From Bombyx mori (Eukaryota > Arthropoda > Insecta > Lepidoptera > Bombycidae): DNA of 64,000 nt. Under the pieces are notes generated by a model that saw nothing but the letters and a program-made list of their open reading frames with translations, was not told the origin of the DNA and made no database searches. The stretch is from positions 992,001 through 1,056,000 of the forward strand of contig NC_085116.1 in assembly GCF_030269925.1 (NCBI RefSeq), given 5' to 3'. The first letter of the stretch is position 1. Each line of letters starts with the position of its first letter. Shown here piece after piece: positions 11,023-22,996 of the stretch. The position numbers were made by a program, and so were the translations under genes.

Positions 11023-13030
11023 TAAATGCGGCAAGACGCCATATAAACATTAACAAATACGCCATACAATTAGCAATTACGCCCATTTATAAACTTTGTG
11101 CATTTGTATTATGTTCATTTAAATACCCGGTAATATTCCTTCATCGTGAAAAATATTAAAGTATGTATTTCATTATAGAACGGATATTGGTATTTGGATA
11201 TGAATACAGCAGTCGTCATAGGTAAACTAATTAGGTTAGGTGAGTCATGGCGACTTCGAATGTTATTTTGTGCCTAATTTTTTTTTTTTGCGGTGAGCTT
11301 ACCACCGTCCTGGTCTTAAGTTGTTCCTAAGCCTAGAGGCAGTTCATTGTTATGATTTAATTATAATCATCATCTCTCGTTATAAGATTGAAAAACTGAA
11401 TTTAGAAATTGCGGGCGAGAACCAGTATAATTAGGGCTGCTGACTTACGAACGCGATTATTAATAATACAATGAAAATGTTGAAGACTTTAAAAATTAAG
11501 TTTATGTCGCTTTCAATGGTCACGTTAGTATACTAGTCGCCAACTTAAAAATTGTGCTCGTTTAATGATAAGTTTATTTAAGATTTTCAAACAATATACA
11601 TCACAGAGAAATAACTTGATAGAACCTTATAAAACTTCAATTAAATTATGCTACAACCAGATCCCAGAAATCCGTTTATCAACCAACCGCTTATGGCTTG
11701 CACAGTCTAGTGAAGTCAGTCACGTCATTCCGCCGAACTGTCCCGGCGGCGGTGACAGCCCGCGACTGAATTGTGCCGCGGCTCTCCTGTGACGTCACTA
11801 CTTAGATACCCGCTTGTGTTATTGCGAACTAAAATTTATCTTATGCTATATTTTTTTTTAAAAATAAGTAGCACTCCATAATACTTAAGTAAATTTAATC
11901 CGTTTAGAAATTGAAATATCACACTTACTCAATTTCAGAACTGAACCTAATATGTCAAAGACTTAAGATGCATACAGCCTCATTTCAAAATCATGCCATA
12001 GTTCATGATTACGTTTTCTTTCGGCTTTCAGATCAATCAGAAATAAAATGCAAATCTAAATATTGACCTTTCCTAATGGCACGCCGTGTTTTCAACGACG
12101 CCTTAATGTGGCTATCGACATAAAGGTGATATGTCAAATTAGACGTTATTCCGTCTGCATACCTTCTCATACATTAGCAATAAATACCCATAGAAAATTG
12201 TTATTTTCAATCAAAAATATCTCGTAAGTATACCAGACATCCATAATAATCTACTTAAAATACGTGAAATATGATTAGATTCGAACAAAATATTAAGATT
12301 TTTGTAAATGGCAATATTTATCATAATGCTTAGATTAGAGTTACCGTTTATTGTAGACGTTTCTAGAAATCATATTAATAGCAATAATGAGACAGTTTAA
12401 ACATCTTAATTTATAGATATTCAATTTTGAATAACAAAAAGAAAATAATGTAGTTTGAATTGCGAACTATAGTTTAAGGTCATAGAAACATTTCGAGGGG
12501 TACGCCTAATACGCGACATTTATCTTTGTAATTAAAGGTCCGTTTATTCGGTATTAGTATCAACAATTCGATAGTTTTATTTGAACTTCAATTAAGTTTA
12601 CTTTATTCAAATAGGTGAAAGAGTTTTTTTTTGTTATAATATTTTTTATAATGTTACACTTTCACCCGGCGTCGGTTTGGTGTTTTAAAATGTTTTTTGA
12701 ATTGCCCGCCACAACACGTGAAGCGCTTTTCTTATGTTGACCACTTTAACTTAATAATGATCACTTCTCTGCCTCTTACCCTCTCACTTTCTTCCTCACT
12801 CTCATATTATTTGAAACATATAAATTGACAAAAAGGGTGACGTCATCAACGTTAGGCAAATGCTACAAGCATTTTGTGTATACGTACCTAGTATAGAGTT
12901 TATATAATTTTTGGGTAAATAGTATAATAGTCGTCTGAAAGTGCAATAATTATAATAAAACACTTAATAGAAAGTGTCTAATCCATTAATTTTACAGATA
13001 TCGCGCGACTCACTGATAGGGTGCATTATA
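11023..13030. other. Non-coding stretch; GC-rich patch with CRE octamer
   Basis: Mostly AT-rich. A GC-rich patch (about 11735-11800) ends in the palindrome GTGACGTCAC (11789-11798), and another TGACGTCA is at 12838-12845. The ORF at 11565-11792 that runs through the patch resembles nothing I know. A TC-rich tract lies near 12775-12806. Confidence 0.45.
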
Positions 13031-13034
13031 ATTC

Positions 13035-13150
13035 CGCGCGGACTCACTATCCTACTTATTTCTGCCGTGAAGCAGGTGTACATTCCAGTTTGAAGACTGC
13101 GACAGTTATCTTACTATACAAGTCTTCAGATCTCGAAATGGGTGACGATA
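13035..13150 (+). mobile_element. Diverged Bm1 SINE fragment
   Basis: TTATTTCTGCCGTGAAGCAG is intact. The following TTTGAAGACTGCGACAGTTA and the CTTACTATACAAGTCTTCAG stretch follow the Bm1 body at reduced identity. Confidence 0.6.
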
Positions 13151-13254
13151 TTCACGCTGTTTATAGGTAATAAATACCGAATGAATCTTGAATTTGGTCT
13201 ATACATACATATAATTAAACAAAAAAAAAAAAAGATGTGTGGTGTGACACCGGA

Positions 13255-13642
13255 TAGGAACGAAGCTCCTTATTATAAAAATATTAATTTAAAGTTCTAT
13301 TCGAGGTATAAAGTAAATAAAACTGGAGGTTTCGCAACAACCCACGGTCATTCGGTAACGTGCGAACTTATTGTGGTACACTTCATTCACGGTTGTTTGC
13401 ATAAGAGATAGTGTATTGCGCAAACGAACGCTCTGAGATCGTGGTCAATGAATGATAAAAAAATATGTTATTTTTTGTACTTTATTACAAAGTTAAGTCG
13501 TACACTGTGTGCATTACTAATTTGTACGTTATTACAAAGTTAAGTCGTACACCATGTGCATTACTAATAAAAATCTTACGTTACGGACGTTTTTTCCGGT
13601 TAGGGTACCCCTCCGCATCGTCCCATAAGGAACTTCGTTCCA
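13255..13642. mobile_element. Element with GGAACGAAG inverted ends (copy 1)
   Basis: Bounded by GGAACGAAGCTCCTTA (13257-13272) and TAAGGAACTTCGTTCC (13626-13641), which are inverted copies with one difference. Each end is also an internal near-palindrome. Just outside the left end is GGTGTGACACC, which can fold on itself. 22997-23432 has the same arrangement. It is non-coding; the ORF at 13142-13411 crosses the left end. Probably a small non-autonomous DNA element; superfamily unknown. Confidence 0.6.
13474..13567. repeat. Two-unit 47-base tandem repeat
   Basis: Units 13474-13520 and 13521-13567 share ATTACAAAGTTAAGTCGTAC and GTGCATTACTAA with only a few differences. The repeat lies inside the inverted-repeat-bounded element. 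Confidence 0.85.
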
Positions 13643-16259
13643 AAAAATTTATCTAGTTTGATATTCACTGCCACATACTTTTCTCATCAACAAAACCAAT
13701 GCAATTTTCAATTATAATAAAGAGAATTACGTAAAATGCGAAGCCGGGCTCGGTGTGGCGGCGGCGCGGCCTGTCCCTGACACGGTGTCACGTCACTCCG
13801 CTATAAACGCGAAACGGAGCGCGCTGCACAAGAAATTCAGTTGTTCCTCCCGTCACGGAGAACTGTTTCAAAACAGACTTAACCAGTCACTGCGGAAGAC
13901 TTCCGCGCCTCGGCAACTGAAGCGTATTCAATCGTGATCGTTAAATCGTATGCTGAGGGTTCAGGGTTGTTTGTCGGCGCGCCCGGAGCCGCTGCAAACT
14001 ATTAAATAAATCACGGGAATTCTAGTATTAATAACGCAAGTTACAAATTTTTCAATTACTCTGAAAAAAACACTAGCGTATTACATAAGGTTAAAAAAAA
14101 ATTAGAAGCAAATCTATCAAAATAACAAGTAAAAATATAAATGTTTCTAAAGTTTGCAAGTCTTCATCGTATCGAACATAACCCGTACGTATTCGCGCAA
14201 TCTTACAAACGGAATCAAAAAAGGGAACTGTACAATTACCCCAACGCCCCGCCTGTTGCCCCCACAAGGACGCATCAAAGAAAGTCCTCACGTATGCACT
14301 TGATCGGGCGGCGCTAACGTGATGCCCATCGATTGTGGGGGGCATTAGGGAGACAAAGGGGGCGGGTGGAAGAAAGGTTTAAAAACAGTCTCCACGACGG
14401 ACCTCCACGTCCATAAGGTGTATGGTTAACAGGCGTAGGTAGTGTTGTTCTGAGCATGCGAGCCTTGTGACAAACTATACAAATCTATTTCAACCGACTA
14501 CAATCCCAAAAGAGCCGAAAAATGAAATTTATATATTTTTTCACAACATAACTATCAGTTATTTTTCATTTAAGCAACAGATTTATTTTATAACAAGGTA
14601 CGGTTTATCTGCCGATACCTTCATCGAAGTGTCGAAGTAGTTCGAAACTCTACGCTTCATAGCTATGTAGGTTTTCAAAAGAATACCATATACATTTGAG
14701 TCTTTTGAAATTCAATAATATTTAATATTTAAAAATAAACACCCTCACTTTTTTGTCTCTTTAAAATCCAATTAAATAGTTACGAATGTATTTTAATTAT
14801 AACTGAACTATATCTCCTTATATGACGACCATCAAGTGTGAAAGGGGGAGAGGGAGAAGAAAGGTTTAAACAGAGCGAGGTGGCGGCGTCTCTGGGACAG
14901 GCCAATACGTCCCCGGTCGCTCGTCCATCGTGCTTGCATGCGCTCGTACCGTCACCAGAGAAAATATTTTAAAATTTTATTTAACATTTCAATATGTAGA
15001 CTTTTAGTCTATCGGTACAGGAATACAAAGTTTACTACTAAAACGCGCTTAGGACGTGATTGCCTGATTGATATTCTAAAATTTATTTAAGTTATCTATT
15101 TTGAACAAATTTAAAGAAAACCAACTACAGTGTGTATGTAAATTTTAGTGAAGGATATATAACACGTACTCGTTAACACGCTACCATCTGTACTTAACCA
15201 ACATAATAAAGGTGCTCAAAAAACATACTCTTTTGGAACTATACAAGCTTCCCCTTGGACCCCAACAGTCCGATCTTGTGACTCTTCAAATGATGCATTC
15301 ACGATAACATTGCAGCGCTAAACCATGAATACAATATTAGACGATATGGATATTTATTATTAAAGCTTAAGGTTTTTTTTTATCCAGTTACTATCCACGC
15401 ATATAAAATCAATAAGATAAATATAACTATTAAAAATAACTATTCGGATTTTTAAAAAAAACAACTGTATTGTTTTGTCAGTCGGTACTCCGTTATAGGC
15501 GAAGCGCACGCGAGTTCAGTAATACAAGTCTGGTTATTTTTCGTCACCTTCACGTATTGATAAGAGCTCGTCAAAGACGATTTCTTTTGAGAGCGCCTGT
15601 TTACTGTTGACTGTTTTGAGAAACTACAATGAGAGGACGAGTCTTAGGTAGACAGATACTTTAATAATAAATTGCGACAGTTTTCGTCCCAAAACAAAAG
15701 AATGTTTCGCAACAGAATTACACCGGACGTTGACCCCTACCCGTCGCTGAAGTTCTAAAATAAATAGAATAGACGTTAACAATTATTTTGAAGTCGCGAA
15801 AGTAGTACTTGAATCCTACGGCATCATATTCTTATTGTAGCATGAGTTTTTTAATACTAAGCACATTATACACAGCATACTTATACATAAACAATTTCGG
15901 GACCTCGTTTCGATCGCCAAAAAAAATTTAACAAGTATCTGGAATTGGACGTCATTTAATAAAAGCACTAACTAAAACTGCAAAAGTTCTAAGGTTTACA
16001 TTGCGAAGTGACCGAACGGATTGCGCTTTCCTAAACAAAACGCCAACTTGAATTAAAGCTTTGAAAGCTTCTTAATTAACATGTCGTTTCGAGGACAAAA
16101 ATGTGGACTCCGCTCTTAACAAGCGTTTTTAGCAGGAGACAAGACTGACTTAGGGCTGACAGGATTCATAACTAATGAAAATAACATGCATAAAGTATTT
16201 TGTATTGCCTCCATGTTCATCCATTGCTCCTCTCCATGGCTCTTTGGCAGTGTACTAAT
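13643..16259. other. Non-coding stretch with CpG-rich, promoter-like patch
   Basis: 13740-13980 is much richer in CpG than its surroundings and has TATAAA at 13802-13807 and TTCAGTTG at 13836-13843. The spacing is a few bases longer than the usual 25-31. The overlapping ORF 13755-13937 is not recognisable. 14330-14380 and 14840-14890 are G-rich and share GAAGAAAGGTTTAAA. The remainder shows nothing. Confidence 0.35.
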
Positions 16260-16450
16260 CTGTCTCTGTGACATTTAGTGAGGGACCAGCTATCACTAGT
16301 GGACAGAAAAAGAACCATCTTCATAAGATCAAAATTAGAGTAACAGACGTGCTTTTAAAGATGCATAGAGGGCTACTAAAGATAGAGAACAATGGAAAAT
16401 GATAGGGGAGACCTATGCCAATAGGCACACTGAACTGACATTCTATAAAA
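16260..16450 (+). pseudogene. Decayed RTE-like LINE end
   Basis: With frame changes, the plus strand reads TKDREQWKMIGETYANRHTE (16376-16435). This matches the usual end of insect RTE-type LINE proteins (DR..W..IGEAY..Q). Upstream, stop codons and frame shifts make it very fragmentary. Confidence 0.5.
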
Positions 16451-16494
16451 TCCAAATATTTAGTCAACAGTCTTAAAAATTTAGGACAAAGGGC

Positions 16495-16525
16495 TCATTG
16501 ATTGGTTGATTGATTGATTGATTTC
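16495..16525. repeat. (ATTG)n microsatellite
   Basis: Four- to six-fold repetition of GATT/ATTG, interrupted by one GGTT. Confidence 0.85.
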
Positions 16526-17365
16526 GTATTGTTATATCGCGATACAGCTGTAATGGCGGCCTTGCTATATGAACTATTTTTATCATCTTGAAGGTCAGAC
16601 AGAACAGAATCCCTAAAACAAGCAAACTGTCACACTTTAAGATATTATTATTAATTTAGTTCTCAATTTAAACATCCCTACATCTATATAAATGTTAAAT
16701 ATAATATAATGACAGCTATGTGTGAAATTCGAGGTAAGAACGAGGTTGAAAACTGAAAATTAAAAAATTGTTAATAATGCACAAGATTAATTTTGTAGGT
16801 TGCAAGTAAAACTGCATTAATCATTCAGCAAATGATAATTGATGAATAATTATTAAAAAAAAATGGTTACGAATGTTTTGTGTTAGCCCTGTAAAAATGA
16901 CAAGTTCCGATTTGTCGCTGCACCATGAACAAAAATAAACGGAAATGCAGCTTATTACGTCCGAGACAGGCGGACGACAAGAAAACCAGTCGCACGTCAC
17001 CGAACGAACGCTCGTAATACCGAACTTTTCAAATTAAAGTTGGCTTTTGGTTGCGATGCCGGGGGGGGGGGGAGGCGGAATTGATTTTGTTAATGTCGTA
17101 ATTAACATTACATTTTTCATATTGCTGTTTTAGTTTCCTTTGACCAGAGTTTTTAAAATACTCTACTGAATTCATACACAAACACGCTTCGAACTGGTTC
17201 CGTAGGAAATATATTCATCCAAAACTTGAAAATATGGTGATAGGACACGCAATGTTGTTGTTGTTTTAAAATAGTTTTAGAGACACCAATTATTTTATCT
17301 ATTGCTGCATATTTCTGCTGCGATAAGTTCCAATTTGAAGAATGAGGTAACCGTTATTTTCAACA

Positions 17366-17797
17366 CTAGCTTTTGCCCGCGATTTCGTCCCCGTGGAATA
17401 GTTCACAAATAATGCTTTATTTTAAAACAAATTTGGTTAGCATAAAAAACGTTATAGTGAGCCAACCTTAACATATAGACATATGCTGTCGCGGACTTTT
17501 TTTTAGATATACATATTAACGGGGAGCAATTCTGTCATACGTTACTTTAGCGTAACTTTAACCGTTTCCGCAGCGCACGCAGTGGAAGCTCTTAAAAGGG
17601 ATTAAAGCTCCGATTTTGAAACATTCTTTATTGGTGCTCCGCTTGCATTGGTCTTAATGTGATGCTATATAGCCTATAGCCTTCCTCGATAAATGGGCTA
17701 TCTGACACTGAAAGAATTTTTCAAATGGGATCAGTAGTTCGTGAGATTAGTGCGTTCAAACAAACAAACTCTTCAGCTTTGTAATATTAAGTATAGA
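17366..17797 (-). mobile_element. Non-autonomous Helitron
   Basis: Minus strand begins TCTATACTTAATATTACAAA and ends GCGGGCAAAAGCTAG, with A at 17365 and T at 17798. It is the longest member of the family also found at 9273 and 50925. No open reading frame is present. Confidence 0.75.
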
Positions 17798-18696
17798 TTA
17801 CACTTTGATCTCATGTGTCATGATGAGTGATTGCATTTTCATTGATGCCTATGACTTCAGGGCTTCAGGTGACCCCGTAGTTCGGTTTCTGAATCGCTCG
17901 CAGACCAATACAGAATTACCCCAAATGATTTGTAAAAGCAATTTAGCAGACTGCATTAAAACTTTTGGTAATATAAATGAATTTCCGTTTTCCAGCTGGA
18001 ACAGTTAATAAGCTGTTAGTTACCATATTTCGCTTGTGTTTCTTTCGATTCGATAGTTTGGCGTGCGGCGGTGGTTGAGCCGCGGTGCAAGGTACAAGCG
18101 ACTTGCGGAATCACACGGAATCAAATATTTTAAAAATTGTTTTTTAACTTGGTTACGTTTTCTTGATCTCAGTGGATCATTCGTCCAACTTTCAAAAACA
18201 TCATGAACGCTCACTGCAGTGAGCCCGATATGGACTAGGCCCGATATGGGCTTGATAACCTAACTAATGTTGATTTTTATTTTCTTAATAGGTACTGATA
18301 CTATACTAAAATTATCGAAATGTACTTTAACAATATTTTGATTTACATTTATTTAATCCGAACGAATTCTGTTTAATTTAATATCACTATGATTGTCGCA
18401 ATAACTTTCATCAAACAATATGCATTCGGGGTTGTCAGTAATTGTAACTTAATTGAAATTTATAGTTCGTGTCTAATGTTAACTATGACCGGCTAAAACA
18501 TGCTCATCACAATATCACGCTATGTCTTTATTTTTAATCATTATCGTAATTTATTTTTATGTTTGACTCAGTTTCTGGAATGAAATCGTTTTTTGAAAGT
18601 GAACTCTTTGAATGACTTAATCTTAGACCACCCTGCTCTGTCTTGTGTTTTACTGTTCCACTTCATAAATATGTTCGAGATGATACAATCATCTCG
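17798..18696. other. Non-coding stretch; one weak ORF
   Basis: The ORF 17805-18008 contains ASGDPVVRFLNRSQTNTELP and looks slightly protein-like, but it has no recognisable domain, no splice sites I can defend and no relative in the window. I leave it unannotated. 18220-18255 has two copies of GCCCGATATGG-like sequence. Confidence 0.35.
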
Positions 18697-19012
18697 TTTT
18701 TACCAACGCACCGCCCGCCACCGAAGTAGAGTTCATCCATACTACCTGGAGCCACTGCGGTCATCCACAGCGTTTCCAGAGTTCTTTTTGCCACGTAACA
18801 TCCGGCTATGGAATGAGCTCCCCTCCGCGGTGTTTCCCGAGCGCTACGACATGTCCTTCTTCAAATGTGGCTTGTGGAGAGTATTAAACGGTAGGCAGCG
18901 GCGGACTGTGCCCCTGGCATTGCTGAAGTCCATGGGCGACGGTAACCACTCACCATCAGGTGGGCCGTATGCTCGTCTGTCTACAAGGGCAATAAAAAAA
19001 AATAAAAAAATG
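18697..19012 (+). pseudogene. LINE tail A with reverse-transcriptase C-terminus
   Basis: This is the longest copy of the tail A LINE. An open frame encodes RHRSRVHPYYLEPLRSSTAF, then FLPRNIRLWNELPSAVFPER and YDMSFFKCGLWRVLNGRQRR. These are the C-terminal segments of a non-LTR retrotransposon reverse transcriptase, downstream of the catalytic core. The 3' end follows directly (GGCATTGCTGAAGTCCATGG, GACGGTAACCACTCACCATC, GGGCAATAAAAAA). In this copy the frame runs on through the 3' tail to 19048, because the usual stop after the RT is lost. Truncation upstream of about 18697 removes the catalytic domain. It links the short tails elsewhere in the window to a coding LINE. Confidence 0.85.
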
Positions 19013-20072
19013 AAATATACTTATATTTTATTACATTTAAACCATTAAACGCTAAAACTTTCAAATTGAAGCTGAATACAATGTCCCTGATTTTAAATCG
19101 GTAAGTTTCAGTAGTTTTAATTAAATCGACGTTCTAGCTACAACTGATGATTTGTTATTTCTGAACGATCTCATTTGGAAGACTTCAAGACTTTATTACG
19201 ATGTACCTATGTCCAATTTATGAAGAATTATTTAAGGTTTCTTTTTTGTCAGTTTATTTTGTTATGTTGATTGACATACAGATATTCAAAAAACAGATTT
19301 ATTGTCATTAAAATCACATATTTAGCTGCTGTATTTTATATCTTGTTTAAAAGACTGATTATTACGAAACTTTACCTATAAATATTTAAATAAAAGTCAA
19401 GTTGCTGAGTTTTCTTGAAACATCCATAAAAACCATCTGCGGACAGCACCAACGAAACCCCATGAATATAATATACTTTAATTAACACTTATAACAGAGC
19501 GACCCTTCTGCGGGGCTACCGAAAAAAAAAAAAACTAACCTACAGAACGCATAAAAGGAAATTGGATTACTATACAAACGTGAACGAGAAGTCCCTCGTA
19601 AATATTTAAAAAAAGTCTGACTCTATCGTTGATCCTTAACCCTAAAAATGCGGCGAACATTTCCCCGGCCCGGGCCGATATTAGATGGGCAGGTAGGACC
19701 AATATTCGTTGAATCCCATCACGGTATTGCAAAAGAAATCAAATTAGATACACAATAAGCGGGATAGTGGCCGGATTTACATAAGCATCCTAGCTATTTG
19801 GCCAGTTGATACGAGATTGCGGTGGGGTCACACGATATTGCAGTGTCTGTCTCAAGCCGTGATGTGGATAGCCTATTTGTTTTGTTTTTTTTTTTCTGCT
19901 CTTCAATAGATTTAATAAGCTACAAATGTCGGAATGGTTTCGCCTTCGGTTCATTGAATTTGAATAAACAGATATGGATTTAAATTCTTCGTTATAATGT
20001 ACTCACCATGCCTATTTTGAAATACATACATATAAAATATGAATTAATAAATTTATGACTTTATAATATAAA
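19013..20072. other. Non-coding stretch, nothing recognised
   Basis: The minus-strand ORF over 19535-19732 (QYRDGIQRILVLPAHLISAR) could be an eroded coding remnant, but I cannot assign it. Otherwise nothing. Confidence 0.4.
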
Positions 20073-20235
20073 TTGCGGTATGACATGTCCTTCTTCAAAC
20101 GAGGCTTGTGGACAGTATTAAACGGTAGACAGCGGCTTGGGTCTACCCCTGTTATTGTTGATGTCCATGAGCGACGGTAACCACTCACCATCAGGTGAGC
20201 CGTATGCTCGTTTGCATACACAGGTAAAAAAAATT
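20073..20235 (+). mobile_element. LINE tail A
   Basis: Begins GGTATGACATGTCCTTCTTC (codons for YDMSFFKRGLWTVLNGRQR), continues through a substituted 3' end and stops at an A-run (20225-20233). A Bm1 SINE in the opposite orientation starts only a few bases later. Confidence 0.85.
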
Positions 20236-20239
20236 AGAT

Positions 20240-20470
20240 CGTTTTTATTGCTTAGATGGGTGGACGAGCTCACAGCCCACCTGGTGTTAAGTGGTTTACT
20301 AGCCCAAAGATATCCACAACATAAATGCGCCACCCACCTTGAGATATAAGTTCTAAGGTAGTATAGTTACAACGGTTGCCCCACCCTTCAAACCGAACCG
20401 CATTACTGCTTCACGGTAGAAATAGGCAGGGTGGTGGTACCCACCCGCGCGGACTCACAAGAGGTCCTAA
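20240..20470 (-). mobile_element. Bm1-type SINE, 5' truncated
   Basis: Minus strand covers the Bm1 body from GTCCGCGCGGGTGGGTACCA to CACCCATCTAAGCAATAAAA, well conserved. The tRNA head is missing. It sits tail to tail with the LINE fragment at 20073-20235. Confidence 0.9.
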
Positions 20471-20976
20471 ATAAGTTTGTGTATATAAATTCAACACTAA
20501 TGCCAAAGTTTGTAATACATACATCTAAAACATTTATTTAATTGATCGTTATCAAAATCGAGATATACATTTTTGTAATTTTCAATAAATTTCATCAGAA
20601 CGGCGTCTCATAAACTGTGCGTTTAATACATTCGAATTTTACAAACGGACCTTTTCCTCGGTCACTTCATACATCGAAGGCGTAATAAAAATTTAAAGCT
20701 TCGACGTTATAAAACATCACGAGGAAGGGTCCCCGAATCCACTAGCGGACGTAAAAGGGTTATCAAATCCACGCAAATCCACTGTACGGACGTTAAATAA
20801 TACATAAATACGAAACGATAGTGGTACCCGGCGACCGGACTGCGAAAGGAATCGGTGAAATAAAATCAGATGACAAACTGTAACGGTGTGAAGTATCCTT
20901 TTGCAATTGAAGTTCTTAACTCTTTAAGTGGCTTATTATTGTGAATTTATTTTAACTAGTGCTCCCACGGTAATTG
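20471..20976. other. Non-coding stretch; partial direct repeat with 21735-21800
   Basis: 20890-20960 (TTGCAATTGAAGTTCTTAAC, GTGGCTTATTATTGT) resembles 21735-21800. The two lie on either side of repeat Y, so this may belong to a larger element. Confidence 0.45.
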
Positions 20977-21690
20977 AAATTCGACTATAATTAAATGAAA
21001 TTATAAGTTTGTACACTATCATGTTTTAATAAATAAATAAATTAATATTTACTAACAATCACGCCACGTTAACTGGTCCCGTGATAAGTTCGTAAAGAAC
21101 TTTTGTTACAGGTACCGGATAACGGAAATAAATGTAAGATTTTTATTATACACATACATATATTTAATTTACATCCATAACCCTGTAAAAGACATTATAT
21201 TTATCATACAAATATCTTCCCTTGGCGGGATTCGAACCCGCGACCCCCTTGTGTAGTGACCATGTCACTTACCACTACACCAGACGGCCGTTTCTATTGT
21301 CAAAGACTGTTATACTTTTACGAGTATAATCACAGATTCCGCTAAGACTACGCTTTAAAGAAATGTTAATAGAGACAAACAATATTTAATCTTTTAGTCT
21401 ATTGTCAATTTGACCACCTCGTATAAGCAGTAAGAAAAATTTGACAATAAACAAAAAGTATATATGCGTGTGTGTCAAATACATGGTAGTGTGCGTAATG
21501 CTTTTTTTAATGGATTTTATGTATTTTTAATGCATAATTAATAAAATATTAACATTCTGCGCTCCTTCTCTACATTCTCTATATTTGTGGGAAATTTTAT
21601 ACTCCTCCGTCCGCGCAATTTTCGTAAAAAGCGGTACAAAGTTTTTGCTTCACGTATTACCTAATATATATTCATTGCACATATTGATGC
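20977..21690. repeat. Repeat Y, copy 1, split by a tRNA-headed SINE
   Basis: Matches 42889-43305 along its length: CGACTATAATTAA, GAAATTATAAGTT, then after the interruption TATAATCACAGATT, GACAAACAATATTTAAT, GTGTGTGTCAAATACATGGT and GGTACAAAGTTTTTGCTT. The interruption (about 21025-21292) is absent from copy 2. It is non-coding, and the repeat class is unknown. Confidence 0.75.
21025..21292 (-). mobile_element. tRNA-headed SINE, distinct from Bm1
   Basis: Minus strand starts GGCCGTCTGGTGTAGTGGTA with a box-A-like TGGTGTAGTGG (21272-21282) and a perfect box B GGTTCGAATCC (21228-21238). It then runs through an AT-rich body to a TAAATATTAATTTATTTATT-type tail. The tRNA-like part cannot close an acceptor stem (GGCCGTC against AAGGGAAG), so it is a SINE head and not a working tRNA gene. 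Comparison with 42889-43305 fixes its limits to within a few bases. Confidence 0.75.
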
Positions 21691-21880
21691 TAATATTTAT
21701 TGATCGCGTTGATTGAAAGGTTTGTATATTTTCTTCCTTTCGCAATTGAAGTGCATAACTCTGTAGTACGTGGCTTATTATTGTAACTTTATTTTAGTTC
21801 ATTGCAAATACTGATACTAAAATTTATCGATCGCGTTGATTGAAAGCTTTGTATATTTTCTTTGACAATGGCATTACGGA
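21691..21880. repeat. Two-unit direct duplication
   Basis: ATATTTATTGATCGCGTTGA with TTGTATATTTTCTT (21690-21733) recurs at about 21816-21863 with small differences. The unit is near 126 bases. Confidence 0.65.
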
Positions 21881-22074
21881 GTTCAATAACTTCTATATTT
21901 CATTAACCGTAAAATTTATGAAGCAAATTGAACAGTTTGCGAGTGTTCTATGAAATGTCACCCTTTCTTCTCAGTGAGCAAAAATAACCCTTCATAGACC
22001 ATTTATTGCTATTATATAAAATAATTGTTTCACAGGACCTTTCATGCATTCTCGGAGCGTTCCATCAAACTCTT

Positions 22075-22210
22075 AAATATCTACCTATTAGCGGTAGGCA
22101 GAGCAGCTTGGCTCTGCCCCAGGCATTGCTGTAGTCCATGGGTGACGGTAACCACTCACCATCAGCTGGGCCATATGCCCGTCTGCCTACAAGGGCAATA
22201 AAAAAAAACC
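22075..22210 (+). mobile_element. LINE tail A
   Basis: GGTAGGCAGAGCAGCTTGGC through GACGGTAACCACTCACCATC to CCTACAAGGGCAATAAAAAA. The frame of the RT end is lost. Confidence 0.85.
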
Positions 22211-22996
22211 TGGTGTTTCCTCGCTGCCATGCCCTTTTTTAAAGGAGGTTGAAAAAGAGCTCTTTAAGTGTCTTTGTCCCTGGTATTGCTAATCGACATG
22301 AGCAAAATTACACTTAACTGTAGGCGACACGCTTGCCTGGCGTCAAAGGCAACGAATAATATGTTAGACTCGCCTGTAATGGATTATTTGAGAACATCGC
22401 GGCGAGATTTTAGCGACCATCAATGACATTTAAAAGGGTTAAAATCTAGCTAAGTAAAGGCTATCAAAAGACACTTTACATAGTAATATAGCTAATAAAA
22501 ATGCCATTTTTAAGACACCCCATACTTTAGGAGCACGCGTTCTAGCATTGAGCTATTGGTAATCTTATTGAAATCCATTAAAATTTCCAAATCCCTTCCC
22601 GGGCACAGCAATCATACCGGGATACCGGCTTGATCTTCGTCACCACAGAGTATTGAACATTCAATTCAAAAACGTTATTTTACGTTTCAACAACTTTGAA
22701 TTTTATCCTCGGTTCTCAATTCTCTAATATAGACAGTAGGGCATGGAATGGGCTCGCACGAGTAGTATCTTACCTACACGTCGGCTTTTGCAGCGAAGCA
22801 GCTGTTTTCCGTTTTTTTTTTATTCTTTATTAGAGCCATACACCTATTAGGTTAAGATGGCTTGTTTTCTGGTTTAAATGAAAGAATAATCGATTTATTA
22901 ACATCCAAAAATATATTAATTAGATATCGACGCCATTTAAAGATATCGAAGCCATTTAAAGTTTATAATTTGGAATGAAATATCATGATAAAAAAG
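22211..22996. other. Non-coding stretch; 19-base tandem pair
   Basis: GATATCGACGCCATTTAAA (22923-22941) is followed at once by GATATCGAAGCCATTTAAA (22942-22960). Nothing else is supported. Confidence 0.5.

Noticed and set aside
21219..21290. tRNA gene on the minus strand
   Set aside because: Boxes A and B are intact, but the acceptor stem cannot pair and the sequence continues into an AT-rich SINE body absent from the paralogous repeat at 42889-43305. It is a SINE head.
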